NCBI GenBank assembly: GCA_036873135.1
Contig: JAPTYO010000002.1
Location: 41,035,452 to 41,099,451 of the forward strand
DNA length: 64,000 nucleotides
Direction of reading: 5' to 3'
DNA from: Clarkia xantiana subsp. parviflora
Taxonomy: Eukaryota; Streptophyta; Magnoliopsida; Myrtales; Onagraceae
Under the pieces are notes generated by a model. The model was given only the letters and a program-made list of their open reading frames with translations. It was not told the DNA's origin and did not search any database. Shown here piece by piece: positions 22,891-35,310 of this stretch (the stretch's first letter is position 1; each line of letters opens with the position of its first letter). The translations under genes and the position numbers were made by a program.

Positions 22891-24199
22891 TATTGAAAAA
22901 TTCAAAATCAATCATCTGAGATGTCCAGAAGCTGAAATTGCAATTTACAGCTCACAAACAAAGAATATGAGGATTATCTAAGATGCGACATAATGAACTG
23001 AAATGAGGCTAGCTTCTTGATGAAACTTGTATATTGAAGAAGGATGAGACTAAAACTGAGGTTTATTTGCTCAAATCGGATATCAAATCAACATATATAA
23101 GAAGAACTGAACTAATACATGAAGCTATCAATTAGAAAGTAGAAATTCATGACTCCAATCAAATCTTATTAAAAGCTCACGTCAAAGTACTAGCGTACAC
23201 ATTCTTAAATTTCTTAATATATCTTATAAGCTTTGGACAAATATAAAATCAAGCAAACATAGAAAATAGTATTACATACTAAAGTAGTAAATTCTACTCG
23301 AATATGGTGAAAAAATCGTTATATACCTTTCAGCAATCAGTAGCAAAAAACATGAACACCAAGGACAAACAGTATAATTTACTATAATTGCCCACAAAAA
23401 TTTCCAAGAAAGTTGAAGACACAATGTCCAATGTTGCTGATACACTTACAAACACTAATTTAAGTACTACGGACACAAGTACTAAAATATTTTCTTACTT
23501 TGTAAAAAATAATTTCATCTCTTTCAGTAATTAGCAGTAAGAAACATGAACACCAACAACTAATTTCAAAATTGCGGACATAAGTAGTAAAATCTACTCG
23601 ACTTTGGTCAATATTACATCCATCTCTTTCAGTAATTAGGAGGAAAAAATATGAACACAAATAGTAACTAGTATAATGTACTTTAATTGACTAAAAAAAT
23701 TTCCAAGAAAGTTCACGCACCATTGCCAATGTTGCAACAACAGTTGTAGAACTAGTTTGATCAATATTGTAGATACAAAAAGATAAATCCCTTCGACTAT
23801 GGTAAAAAATAAATGAAACTCTCTTTCATGAATCAATAGCAAAAAATATGAACACCTGCAGCAAACAAATAATCTCTATTCTCTCTAGAAAAATTTCCAG
23901 GATAGTGTCAAACCCATATCCAATGTTGTTGATACAGTTGCAAACACAAGCAGTATTCAAGAAACGATGAACAGCATTCCCAGAAATATGAATAGACCGT
24001 ACCCAGATAGAACTTATGTTGTAATCCAAAATTACAGTTTCAGATCACTCACATAACCATTATGTGAATCATATAATGCAACAAACCGTAACAATCTATT
24101 CAATTCTCAACTTAAATCGCAAATCCAATTCAAAATGGGTTGAATTAAGTTGAATTAGGGAAGGAAACAAACCAATAAATATCAAGGTAAATTCGATTT
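22880..24199. repeat. Non-coding complex repeat R, copy 1
   Basis: Diverged head-to-tail units of roughly 190-300 bp. Each has a phrase like TTCCAAGAAAGTTGCAGACA, then CCAATGTTGCAGA, then GACACAAGTAGTAAAATCT, then CAGTAATCAGCAGTAAAAAA and CATGAACACCAACAAC. The leader at 22880-23290 is repeated at about 26960-27370. No convincing gene is present and the origin is unknown. Confidence 0.75.
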
Positions 24200-25232
24200 G
24201 GGTTAAGAACCTATTAAAGGTCTGAACTATCACCCATGTTAACGGGAGAGGTCTGAAATTTAAAAAGTTAATAACAGAGGTCTGAAATTTCAATTTTGTT
24301 GATTTGAGGTTTTCCGTCCATTTTTAGGGTTAAATTTAACAGAACTGTGTGAAATGACATTTTTGCCCCTATAATATTTTGTTTTATTTAATATCTTATT
24401 TAAGGAAATGTGAAATGACAATTTTACCCCTAAAGTCAAACTAAAGCCACCCAACTCCGGCCACCGCCACCTGACTCCGGCCACCACCACCCGACTCCGG
24501 CCACCACCACCCGACTCCGGCAACCACCACCTCGACTCCGACAACCACCACCTCGGCTCCGGCGACCCGACTCCGGCCACCACCTCAGCAAAAAAGCTCC
24601 GATCGGAGCCAAAAAGCTCCGATCGGAGCTCTGTGGCTCCGGCCGGGGCCACAGAGCTCCGATCGGAGCCACAGAGCTCCAAATCGGAGCTTTGTGGCCC
24701 CGGCCGGAGCCACAGAGCTTCGACCGGAGCTCTGTGGCTCCGTCTAGAGCCACAAAGCTCCGATCGGAGCTTTTTTTGCTCCGACCGGAGCTCAATCGGG
24801 GCCGGTGGCTCCGATCGGAGCCCAATCGGGGCCGGTGGCTCCGATTTTGGCCCAATCGGAGCCTTGGTGGTGGTCACCGGAGTACGGTGGTGGTCGCCGG
24901 AGTACGGTGGTGGTCGCCGGAGTACGGTGGTGGTCGCCGAAGTACGATTGGTGGTCGCCGGAGTACCGTGGTGGCTTCAAGGGCATTTTGGTCTTTTCAC
25001 TCCAAGCATGTGAGGGGCACACTTGATAGAAGGGCATTTTTGGAAATTTATTTTATTTCCGGTCACATGCCAAGCATGTGACCAACTTCCGTTAGTTTTA
25101 ACGGAAAAAACTAACGGAGACCGCTGTTATCAACAAAATTGAAATTTCAGACCTCTGTTATTAACTTTTTAAATTTCAGACCTCTCCCGTTAACATGGGT
25201 GATAGTTCAGACCTTTCATAGGTTCTTAACCC
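24200..25232. mobile_element. 1033-bp non-autonomous MULE with GC-rich hairpin interior
   Basis: Terminal inverted repeats of about 100 bp starting GGGTTAAGAACCTATTAAAG and ending GGTTCTTAACCC, with the 9-bp TSD attcgattt at 24191-24199 and 25233-25241. The interior holds CCACCACCCGACTCCGG repeats (24440-24560), a cluster of GGCTCCGATCGGAGCC palindromes (24590-24860) and the complementary GGTGGTGGTCGCCGGAGTAC repeats (24860-24970), so much of the element can fold back. Open frames here are repeat artefacts. Inserted into repeat R. Confidence 0.93.
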
Positions 25233-25241
25233 ATTCGATTT

Positions 25242-27447
25242 ACTAAGTTGAATTAAGTTGATCACGATTTTGAATGAAGAAAAGAAACCAAATCGTAGCA
25301 TCGACAAAGTGACTTCCTATAGAATTTTGAACAACAATGTGGATCCTTATTAGGTTGGATCATTGCTTGAAAAAAAGACAAAATCAATTTCTAGCTTACA
25401 AACGAAGAATCTGATGTTAAACACACCACTTTCAATAATATTGCAAACCTAAATAGTTAAATATTCTCGACATTTGTAAAAAATAATTCTTCCATCTTTT
25501 CCAATAATCAGCAGCAAAAAACAAGAACACCATCAACAACTAGTAAAATCTGGTCGAATTACTTAGAAATTAACATGAAAGTTGCAGACACCATATCTAA
25601 TGTTGTAGACACAGTTGCATTCACCAATTTGAGTATTGAAGACACAAGTAGTAAAATCTCCTCGATTTTGATCAAAAATCGTTCCATTTCATTTTGTTGT
25701 ATCAACATGAAAAAAGATGAACGCAGCAGCAACCAGTATAATATGTTGTAATTACCAAGAAAAAATTCCAAAAAAGTTACAAAAACCTTTGCCAATGTTG
25801 GAGCCACAGTTGCAGACACCGATTTTGGTATTGCAGACACAAGTAGTAAAATCTCATTGACTTAGGTCAAAAAATAATTCCATCTATTTAAGTAATCAGC
25901 AGTACAAAACATGAACCCCAGCAACAAACATTATATTGTGCTCTAATTACTCAGAAAAGATTTCCAGGAAAGTAGCAGTTGTCGTATCCAATGTTGCAGA
26001 AACAGTTACGATGAGTATTCTAAAACAGTGAACAACATTTCCAGCAATATGAACAGATCAAACCCATGCTGAACTGATGTTGTAATCAAAATTTCAATTT
26101 CAGATTACTCACATAATCACTATGTAAATCATATAAACCACCACACAGCAACCAATTATTGAATTTCCAAATTAAATCACCAACAAATCGGGAATTATAT
26201 CAAGAAAGCTACAAACACTATTGCCAATGTTGGAGCCACAGTTGCAGACACCAGTTTTGGTATTGCAGACATGAGTAGTAAAATCTAATCGACTTAGGTT
26301 AAAAAAATAATTCCATTTCTTCAAGTAATCAGTAGTATTAAAACATGAACCCCAGCAGCAAAATTATATTATGCTCTAATTATGCAGAAAAATTAGCAGT
26401 AAAAAAACATGAACCCCTGCAGCAAACATTATATTCTACTCTAATTATTCAGAAAATTTTCCTGGAAAGTAGCAGACATCATGTCCAATGTTGCAGAAAT
26501 AGTTGAAACACCATTTTCAGTATCGCGGACACAAGGAGTTTTCTTGAAACAATGAACAACATACCCAGAAATATGAACATATCGAACCCATGCAGAACTA
26601 ATGTTGTAATCCTAATTTCTGTTTCGGATCACTCACATAATCACTATGTAAATCATATAAACCACCAAACAATAACCAATTATTGAATTCCCAACTTAAA
26701 TCACAAATCCAATACAAATCCCCATAAATCGGGAAATATATCAACAAATCTAATTCATATCAAATTGAATCAACACAATCAATAAACCCACTCCAAGTAT
26801 TTTTGATTCTCTTCAATATTTAGACAGTGATTTACTAATTTGAATCAAGTTAACACATGTCTTAAATGAAGAAACAAATCCTATCACTGTATCCACAAAT
26901 TGACTTTATGTAGAGTTTTGAAAAGCTTTGTGAATTGTTTGCGTGTTGGAATCGATGCATGAAAAAATTCAAAATCAACCATCTAAGATGTGAAAAGTTG
27001 AAATTGCAATTTGCAACTAAAAAACGAAGAATATGATGTTTATCTAAGATGTGACATAATGCACTGAAATGACGCTGGCTTCTTGATCAAACTAGTAGAT
27101 AGAAGAAGGATGAGACTAAAACTGACGTTTATTTTCTCAAATCGGATATCAAATCAACATATATAAGCAAAATTGAACTAATACACGAGGCTATCAAGCT
27201 AGAAAGTAGAAATTCATGACTCCATTCAAAATCTTATTAACGGCTCACGTCAAAGTACTAGCGTACACATTCTTAAATTTCTTAATATATGTTACCAATT
27301 TTTAACAAACATAAATACTCAAGCAAACATAGAAAATAGTATTACATACAAAAGTAGTAAATTCTCCTCGACTTTAGTGAAAAATTCCTTCAATCTCTTT
27401 AAGTAAGCAGTAGCAAAAAACATGAATACCAACAACAAACAGTATAA
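25242..27447. repeat. Non-coding complex repeat R, copy 2 (in first duplicate)
   Basis: Continues repeat R after the MULE. Unit phrases recur about every 200 bp (for example at 25569, 25771 and 25971). Bases from 25509 are matched base for base at 39749 onward. Small frames of up to 93 aa occur on the minus strand (25559-25840) but lack support as genes. Confidence 0.8.
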
Positions 27448-28196
27448 TTAAAGGTAATTTTGGTACCACATGTTTGCACAAATTACACTGTTCATACAAT
27501 TAGTATTTTTTTGTACCGAATTGGTACCATATGTTTCCAAACCTTACTGTTTTGGTACTTCCGTTACCATTCCGTAAAAAACGGCCGTTAAATGGCATGT
27601 GTCATGCACGTGAGCAGCCCAAAACTTTCAATTTTGTTACAATTTAGTCCATCTAATACATCCCTAACTTTTATTTTGTTCAATTTAGTCCTAAAATTTC
27701 AAAACCAAACCATTTTCCCAAATTGACCTAGCTGGACCTAGCCATGGGCTAGGTCCGACCCTGGGTCGGGGTCACCGGACCCAGGCGAGCCTGACCCAGG
27801 GTCGGACCTAGCCCTAGGCTAGGTCCAGCTAGGTCAATTGGGACCTAGCCCCAATTTAACTCAATTGGGGCTAGGTCCCAATTGACCTAGCCGGACCTAG
27901 CCTAGGGCTAGGTCCGACCATGGGTCATGGTCGCCGGGCCCAGGTGACCTCGACCCAAGGTCGGAACTAGCCCATGGCTAGGTCCGGCTAGGTCAATTTG
28001 GGAAAATGGTTTGGTTTTGAAATTTTATGAATAAATTGAACAAAATAAAAGTTAGGGATGTATTAGATGGACTAAATTGTAACAAAATTGAAAGTTTTGG
28101 GCTGCTTACGTGCATGGCACATGCCATTTAACGACCGTTTTTGACGGAATGGTAACGGAAGTACCAAAACAGTAAGGTTTGGAAACATATGGTACC
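27448..28196. mobile_element. Fold-back MULE alpha, left part (first duplicate), cut by LTR X
   Basis: Same family as the intact fold-back MULE at 44282-45102: starts TTAAAGGT..TTTTGGTACC and carries long near-palindromic GACCTAGCCGGACCTAGCC arrays. It stops at GGTACC where LTR X begins. The missing right end (about 80 bp) is found only at 62150-62227, beyond element X in the second duplicate. Confidence 0.88.
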
Positions 28197-28907
28197 TGTA
28201 AACACCTAATTTTGGTAAGCGCGACACGTATATAACATGTTAAAAAATGTTATGTGTAACGCGTTTAAAAATGGAAATATTTAAATATGGAAGGTCACGG
28301 GGTTGCTAAAAATAGACTTAGTTTAAATTTGGATAGTGTAGATGCATTTAATATTTTGTAATATTCAGAAAATATGTGATATATATTTACGGCAATATGC
28401 AATAAATATATATTCATAATTTTCGGAATTAATTAGTGTATATTAGGGAAAATATTGTTTTCCTAATTTTAGGTGTTAATCTAGCTATAAAAGGACCCAT
28501 TGTCAATGTAAAAACATACAAAAAATTAACCATCAATAATATTACTATCAAATCTCGAAATTCGTGTAAATTTGTCATGTAATGTAAAGTTTTTTTTTTT
28601 TTTCTTCTTTCCCTCTCACACCGGTGGCTGCCCTGACTACCAGAAACCGCCGGCGACCGGCCCGTCGCCTGGCCTCACCAGCTCCTCCACCGGCCACCAC
28701 TCCAATCAGCCCAGAGACCGGCGATCGCCCCGCGCTCCGCCCTCTCGCTTCGTTCTCGCCGGTGAACCCCTGCAGCCACCCACGACCACCTCTATCCTCG
28801 CCTGCGGCCACGGTCCGCCTCGTTATCGCCGGAATGGCCACCATGAGCCAGCTCGCCTGCTCACGCCGGAGTTCGCCATCAGAATCCCGACTCCGATTCA
28901 AGCCCAA
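28197..28907 (+). repeat. LTR X, first half (first duplicate)
   Basis: Starts TGTAAACACCTAATTTTGG right after target sequence gtacc. Has a CTATAAAAGG TATA box at 28485-28494, then a CCG-rich leader. It ends at cccaa where LTR Y starts. It matches 42437-43145 and the first half of the intact X LTR at 60727-62144. Confidence 0.93.
28485..28494 (+). promoter_or_regulatory. TATA box of LTR X
   Basis: CTATAAAAGG in AT-rich sequence before the GC-rich leader. Equivalent sites: 42725-42734 and 61015-61024. Confidence 0.7.
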
Positions 28908-29145
28908 TGTAAACACCTAATTTTGGACCACGCGCGACTCGCGTGATGTGTGGCGCACCTAAATGAGGAAATGTCTAAATTTGGCAAAGTTTCCAAAGAT
29001 AGGACTGGCTTAAATTAGGATAGTTATTTGTATTTATTGCAGAAAATATTTGTTGAATATTTAGAGCAAATTTTCTGAATATTTAGCATTTATTAGAGAA
29101 TAATTCAACAATATTTGTTGCTTAGTTTAGATTAGGACTTTGTGT

Positions 29146-29155
29146 TATAAATAGC
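29146..29155 (+). promoter_or_regulatory. TATA box of LTR Y
   Basis: TTATAAATAG about 240 bases into the LTR. Equivalent sites at 39018-39027 and 43384-43393. Confidence 0.65.
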
Positions 29156-31458
29156 TAGTTTCTTTAATGTAAACGGGGGGAGAAGAAGGCCGCAATAAAG
29201 AATTAAACTCTTCCATTGATTCAGTGCATCGTGCATTCTTTGCTTTCATATATTTTGTATATGTATATTGTAGCTAACGTATTCTTTATCTATGTATATA
29301 CATATATAGCTGAATGTTTTTTTTCTTAGTGTTTAATTTATCAGACTTCACCACCGTAAGCTACCTTCATGCCCCCGATCGGATGCTCCCTCCCTTTCAA
29401 ACCCACACAGCTCGTTAGCTTCGGTTTTGACCACGTGATGATCCTCCGATCGTGTCCTTGAAATTTCTGAACCACCGCCCATGGGCTCCTACGGCTCTGT
29501 CCAATTTGTTGCCGCTGCTCCGATTCCGACCTCCGCCCAGTCCTTCCTCCGGTTTGCTATCTCGACCATCTATCGACCTGCTGCGGAGTCCACCTGCTGC
29601 TGCTGCTGCTGCTGCCACGGAGTCCTTCCACTACGTTCGCCCTCGCCGGAGTAGCCACCATGAGCAGGACCGTTGCCATCGTCATGTTCTCGCTGCAGTC
29701 CTTCTCGCTGTCTGATGTTCGACTGCCTCGTATAGCCACTCGTCCACCCTTCGCCGGATCTGGTCATCTCCTGCTGCTCCGGTCACATCTGTCCATGTCC
29801 GTCCAGAGCTCCTCGTCGAACCGAAGATTAGGCCCTCCATCGCTGCTCTTTGTTGCTGTTACAGGTACAAATTAATTTTTTGGACAAGTCAGGTACGCAT
29901 TCCCTTTTGTTTGTTTTTGTTATTTTTATATATTATTATTATAAGTTATACCTGCAAGCCTTCTTTTGTTTTCTAGTTATTATTTCTATATATCATTGTT
30001 ATTATATAAGTATTATTTAATTAGATTAAAGTTAATTAAATAATAAATGATTTATTGTATAAATTACATATGTATTCAATGTATTAGGTTGTGTTTGGTT
30101 CGAATTCTATGTGATAATTGTCACTGTTTTTTTTTTATATATATACTAGATGCTAATCCCGCGCACCGCGCGGGAAAAACTTATCTTAATGAATTCATAT
30201 TAAAATCTTAAATTTGTATAACTCTTAAAATTATTCAGCCTATGTATATCAATAAATGTTTTGTAAGGTTAATGTATTTTTAGATAGTTAACTCTATGTA
30301 TATATTATTGGTCTTCATTTTTAATTTATCCTAATATAATATATACGGCTATTATAGATAAATAAATAATATAACATAATAATAATATAGGCTTAGTAAT
30401 TTTATATTGTAATTTTCTTAACATGGATTTGTAGTGTTATAGTAATTGTTTAGCTAAGGGTTTAGGCATTTTTAAGTGCATAATAATTTAATAATGCTTA
30501 AAAAAATATTCCTTTTCACATGTCATTATTAAGATTTATGTCATATATGATTTTATAAACATTAAATAATTAGTTTAATATTTCTAAAATAAATATATAA
30601 GTAAACCCGCGTACATGTATTATGGTTTGTTGTGATCATTTTTTCTTTTTCAAAATTCATGAAATATCATAAGTTATACTACAATAAACAAAAATGTGTA
30701 CGATGTTTTTTTTCCCAACAAAATGTGTACAAAGTTAATAATAAAGAGATATATATATAAATTAAAACTCACTGAATTAACTTGGTAGTAATAAACGTTA
30801 GAGTTCCGTCGACGAAATTTAGTTACTTGTCACGAAATTAATTACTTTTCTAGTGACGGTAGTCTTCTCCTTCCTGTCATCACACTTCATAGTTGCTCTT
30901 CTCTACCATAACTGTCTCATCACACGTTACTTTATTTTATATACGTAACAAACACTACTTTACTATTTTTTGAAACTTTCTCCAATCATGATCCACCGTC
31001 TCTCTGATCTTAGGGATGTTTAGAGTTGTTGATGAAGAAAGAATGTTGAAATAATTGAAAATCAATTAGCATGCTAAAAGAAAAATTACAAAAAAATTAA
31101 TTATAGGATGACATTATAGTATATACGTTATATGAAACATTGTTATGTACATTTTACGGAAAAATCAACCTACAAAACTAATAGTCAAATTCTAGTTGCA
31201 CAAAATATATATACTCCTCATCAGATAGTTCTTCGTATTCGAGTACCATGGAGTCTTCTCCATCTTGTTTGAGCAGTGACGCTGATGGCGTTTATTTTGC
31301 ATGTTTGACGCCTTTTATCTTCAACTTCAAAAGCTGAATTGTATCTTCAGCTAAATCGTTTGCGATAAACTATAAAATAATCGATCAAGTTATATATATA
31401 CAATTATAAATCTCAATAGGAAACTTTATGTATACAAATTAAAGAGTATCACTAATAA

Positions 31459-31875
31459 GAGCATCCACAATGGTTTTACATAAAATGTATTATTTAAAGT
31501 TGCCACGTAGACATTTATGTACACTTTAAGTAATACGTAAATTTAAGACACACGTAAAAAATATTTTCTCTGCAATCGTATTACTTAAACATATTCCTTA
31601 AATATATTTTATTATTAGATTTTCCAACAACCACCAATAAGATATTAGTATTAATTATAAAATGAATTAATTTATAATAAAAAATTTGTTACGTAATACA
31701 TAGTGCATTACTTAAATTTAAGGAATGCTTTATGTAAAAACATAAATTTACGTGTGGGTCCCATCTTTAAGGAATGCTATGTAAAACCACTGTAGATAGT
31801 TTTTGTTGCTTTACTTAAATAAACATGTAGGACCCACGTTTACGTAATCTTTACGTAATACCATTGTGGATGCTC
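31459..31875. mobile_element. Tourist-like (PIF/Harbinger) MITE inside the Helitron
   Basis: Terminal inverted repeats GAGCATCCACAATGG / CCATTGTGGATGCTC with 3-bp TSD taa (31456-31458 and 31876-31878). 417 bp, no coding capacity. TSD and ends fit the PIF/Harbinger superfamily. Confidence 0.9.
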
Positions 31876-32631
31876 TAAACACAAGTCAAATTCTAAATAA
31901 TTAAATAATCAAATGTTAAAAAAAAAAATCATGATATTTCTCACCATTAATAATATAATCTTGACCATCTTCTTGGTGATCAAGTCCTAAATTCTAGGCA
32001 TTTTCTCTACTCCATATTTCGCTTTAAACTCCTGTATCTGCTACATTATTCTTCCACATTCGGTTGATTTGTTCTACTTCTTTATATCATTCCGTATCTT
32101 CTATTGCCTTATACAATTTACTATATATATATATTTATAGTAACATTATATATATATACTATAGATCAATCAAGTACACACGTTAATTATAAGAAAAATA
32201 GAAATTAAATTTTTTTTTTGGTGAAAAGAAATTAAATTAATATATTAGTGCTTAATATTATTAATTTTAAACTTACCATAAAATCTACATCAATATTATT
32301 TTTTTACCTGCACCCATACGAAGATTGACAATGTTTATTTTGCAACAAAAAATTCATAATATATATTGTTTAACAACTCGTCAAAGAATTAACCCACAGG
32401 AAGATATATTTTTTTTATAATAAAAAATCCATGAAGATGGGCAATTTTAAGCAACATAAAATGTAATTTTTTTTTTGTAATATATATTTATATACTAATT
32501 AAACTTTTAATGTCTACAAAAAAAAAGAGAGAGAGAGAACCAACATTAAAGAGAGACCATTCACATGTAGAAAATTAAACTAACGGTAATACGAAGTGAA
32601 AATTTACTTAACGGTGCAAGAAAAAAATTAC

Positions 32632-32757
32632 CTTGGATTAAGGACCAGTTCTTCGTAAGCATGTACGATTAACTGGATCTTCATATCCGTAACCTTATTT
32701 ATCGTCGCTAGAGCTGACCCGATCTTCTTTGTGGCGTTGTTGCATTCTATTTAATGG
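32632..32757 (-). pseudogene. Exon-like fragment captured by the Helitron
   Basis: On the minus strand an AG acceptor (AAATAG) precedes an open stretch of about 39 codons beginning CNNATKKIGSALATINKVTD and containing YEELVLNP, followed by a donor (CCAAG|GTAATT). A second open block on the same strand at about 31290-31370 (FIANDLAEDTIQLLKLKIKG) follows a pyrimidine-rich stretch ending TAG. The local base composition is less AT-rich than its surroundings. The parent gene was not recognised; capture of host exons is common in plant Helitrons. Confidence 0.5.
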
Positions 32758-33856
32758 TAGACTAACATGCCTATATATGCAATTTTCGTAGTTGCTCAAC
32801 AGGAGGTATTTATGTATATGCATATATGCAATTTCTTCCTATATGTTGATTATTGACTATTTTGGTTGATTATATATATATATTCCAAATGTATGAAAAA
32901 TAGTGGGTTTATGATTTTTATTAGAGTTTAAAAGGTTGATAGGTTTCTTAGGGGTACGTCATTAATTAAATATGTATATATACATATATTCCAAAACTAT
33001 TTAATAAAAATTCATCTATATAAATTAAAGTTGTATTTAATTTAATAGAATCCCAAAAATCAACGCATGTGTGCTTACATAGGTTTTCCCCCCTAAATGT
33101 TGTTTCGTTTTTTTTTTCTTATGGAATATATATATATATAATTAATATATTATATTATATTATATTATGTATGTATATAGGTGTTGGGTATATTTTATAT
33201 GCCGTGACATAATTATTATTATTATTATATGATACTTTCCTCTAGTAGAATATACGTTGCTTTATTTACGTATAGTATTTTATTTATTATTCTTGTTTAC
33301 GTGGCGGCTTATGGTCTTCCGGAACCAAACTGTATAGATAATGAATTTAAAAGGAAATTTTCAATAAATTTGTTTCTTTAAATTGCGTAGAGACCAAAAT
33401 AGGATATAAAAATACTTCTTAATTTTGAATCAATCAATATTATGTATCTAAATTTAGAGAACACCTATTAAATTCCGATTAAATTAGGCAATGCTGACTG
33501 GACAAACTGTCCACGTGTCAGCCAGAGGGCTTCCGATGCCGAATTAATATAATATAGTAGATATATATTTTTTTAATTTAGAATTGATTTTTAGATGATA
33601 ATCAATAATGAAATTGGCAAATTTGTGAATAGAGTACCGAAAGGACGTGATTAATTCCATGTGTTTTAATTCGTAATAGAACCCCCGAACTCAAATTTCT
33701 GATCGTAGACCGATTTTATACCTAGGTGTTTAACTTGTTATTCGCTTAGGTATTTTAGGATTCTAGTTAGCCTTATAATTAACTAGTGGCGACTCTATTC
33801 AAAATCCACGTTTATAAACGTAATCGCCTTAGGTCAGATTTTTAGGTCCGACAATT

Positions 33857-33874
33857 TGGCGACTCTGCTGGGGA
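33857..33874 (+). promoter_or_regulatory. Primer binding site of element Y
   Basis: TGGCGACTCTGCTGGGGA three bases after the LTR end. The identical site follows LTR X at 46191-46208. I recall this PBS type from Ogre/Tat-like elements (tRNA-Arg), but the tRNA match was not checked. Confidence 0.85.
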
Positions 33875-34379
33875 GATTTAGAGGGTTCGGGCTCAGTATG
33901 TTCACTTTTTGCCATGTTAGAATTTTGTAATTTTTATTTTTATTTCACAGATCTAACTTGTTTTTTTGTGATTTCAGGTGTGGAGTTAGTTCTTAAATGA
34001 CTAACTATTTGTCTGTGTTGTGTATGTATTATTTAAATTTGCACACACCCACTTTAGCGTAATCTCCAAAATGCCTAAATCCCAGGGCAACTAGGAACCC
34101 CGGAGAGTTAGTAAGGGTACGACCGCGCGGCCGAGCCGCCGGAACGACTCAGAACAACTCCACTCGCTTGTGAAGGTCTTATGATCCCTATGATGGGGTA
34201 AAGAAACCACCTTGTCGGGAACCTATCAGTGGAAGCTACCTTGTAGAGCAAAGCCACACATTTTTTACCCCCTAACATGTTGTGTTTTATCCGTGTTTTT
34301 TTGTTGTTGTAAAAAAGAGTCGTCAGGAAAACTGTAAGATTTTTTTAACTGTGTAAGTTTTATTTCTCATGCATTCATC

Positions 34380-35310
34380 TCATTGCATTTTTTTAAAAAA
34401 ACAAAAAAGACTTTTTTTTTTTTTTTTCCAGCTAGTTGTTAGTCATTTAGTTGTATACATTTTCTTTTCAAACTTGCATTTCGCATGCATTGTTTTTAAA
34501 ACCTCATACCTGAATTTTTTATTTTAAACCTGCGTTTCATACGCATTTTTTTTAAAAAAATTCTTTAGGTGAGTTGTAATTTTGGTTATTGCGTTACGTA
34601 TGCATTACTTTTTTTTTAAAAAAAACATTTTAGGAAAAATTGTAATTCCTCTTTAGCTATTAGAGCTCCTAATTTCGAACGTGCATTTATGCATTCTTTT
34701 AAAAAAACTTTTCACTTGTTTTTTTTTTTTTCAATTTTGAGCAACTAGGATGCATTGATTTTTATTTTTCCTCGTTAAAAAAAATAAAAACAAAAAAATC
34801 TTTTCAGATAGCTTGTAATTTTCTTAACTGTACAACTTTCATCTCATGTACATCTAATAGAGATTTTTTTAGGAAATATTTTTTAGATAGATTGTAAATC
34901 TTCTCTTAATTGTTGAGCATTGCATTTGTATTTGTTTTTATAAAAAAACTTTGCCTGATTTTTTCATTTTGTACATATGTATCATTCAAGTAAACTGGTT
35001 GTAAGTTGTAACTTTCTTAACAGTATAACTTTAACTTTCGAGCATGCATGAGCATTTTAAAAAAGAAAAACCTCAAAGTGTCATTCGTTATTATCCAAAG
35101 TGTATTGCACTTTTTTTTGGCAAGATCGTCATTTCAACACTCGCATGAGCGAGCATTTAAAAAATGGGATTTTTTATTCCTTTTTGAGAAAATATTTTAA
35201 CTGTGCAATTGAGTGCTACTATTCGAGTTTAAACAAAGGACGATAAAACATTTTTGAAAAAAACTTTGTTTTGAGCAGTTGTCCTGCGTTCGAGCTAGAT
35301 AATGCACTCG
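34380..35310 (+). repeat. A/T-run repeat zone with CAG|GTAAG-like motifs (element Y)
   Basis: Diverged units of about 60-110 bp, each with a GCAT..ATGCATT core, a TTTTAAAAAAA run and a phrase like TTTAGGTGAGTTGTAATTTT. The homologous zone in X is 56150-57250. Confidence 0.75.

Larger units (their letters stand above)
30146..33561 (-). mobile_element. Non-autonomous Helitron (3416 bp) with captured exon-like sequence
   Basis: On the minus strand it starts TCTACTATATTATATTAATT (the classic plant Helitron 5' end) and ends CTAG. A hairpin with 7-bp stem CCCGCGC/GCGCGGG and 3-nt loop (30158-30174) lies 8 nt before the CTAG. It inserted between A and T. The uninterrupted target (TATATATATATAT) is seen in the paralogous LTR near 45205-45225. 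There is no Rep/helicase ORF. The interior is AT-rich with a nested MITE and exon-like pieces (for example 32632-32757). Confidence 0.95.
28908..33853 (+). repeat. 5' LTR of element Y with nested Helitron
   Basis: TGTAAACACC..GGTCCGACA. TATA box TTATAAATAG at 29146-29155. A GC-rich leader (29370-29870) contains a CTG-repeat run near 29590. The Helitron at 30146-33561 splits it. Compared with the 3' LTR, about five substitutions were seen in the shared 969 bp. Confidence 0.93.

Noticed and set aside
24290..25081. Frames with repeated RSEPPAPIGLRSE-like peptides
   Set aside because: Translation of the palindromic repeats inside a MULE; open on both strands.
25559..25840. 93-aa minus-strand frame in repeat R, also at 39799-40080
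   Set aside because: Identical only because of the duplication. Other R units have stops in this frame.
28575..28920. GC-rich open frames in the LTR X and Y leaders (28575-28946, 29415-29875 and their copies)
   Set aside because: They lie inside LTRs, are open on both strands because of CCG/CTG composition, and do not extend into any internal gag.
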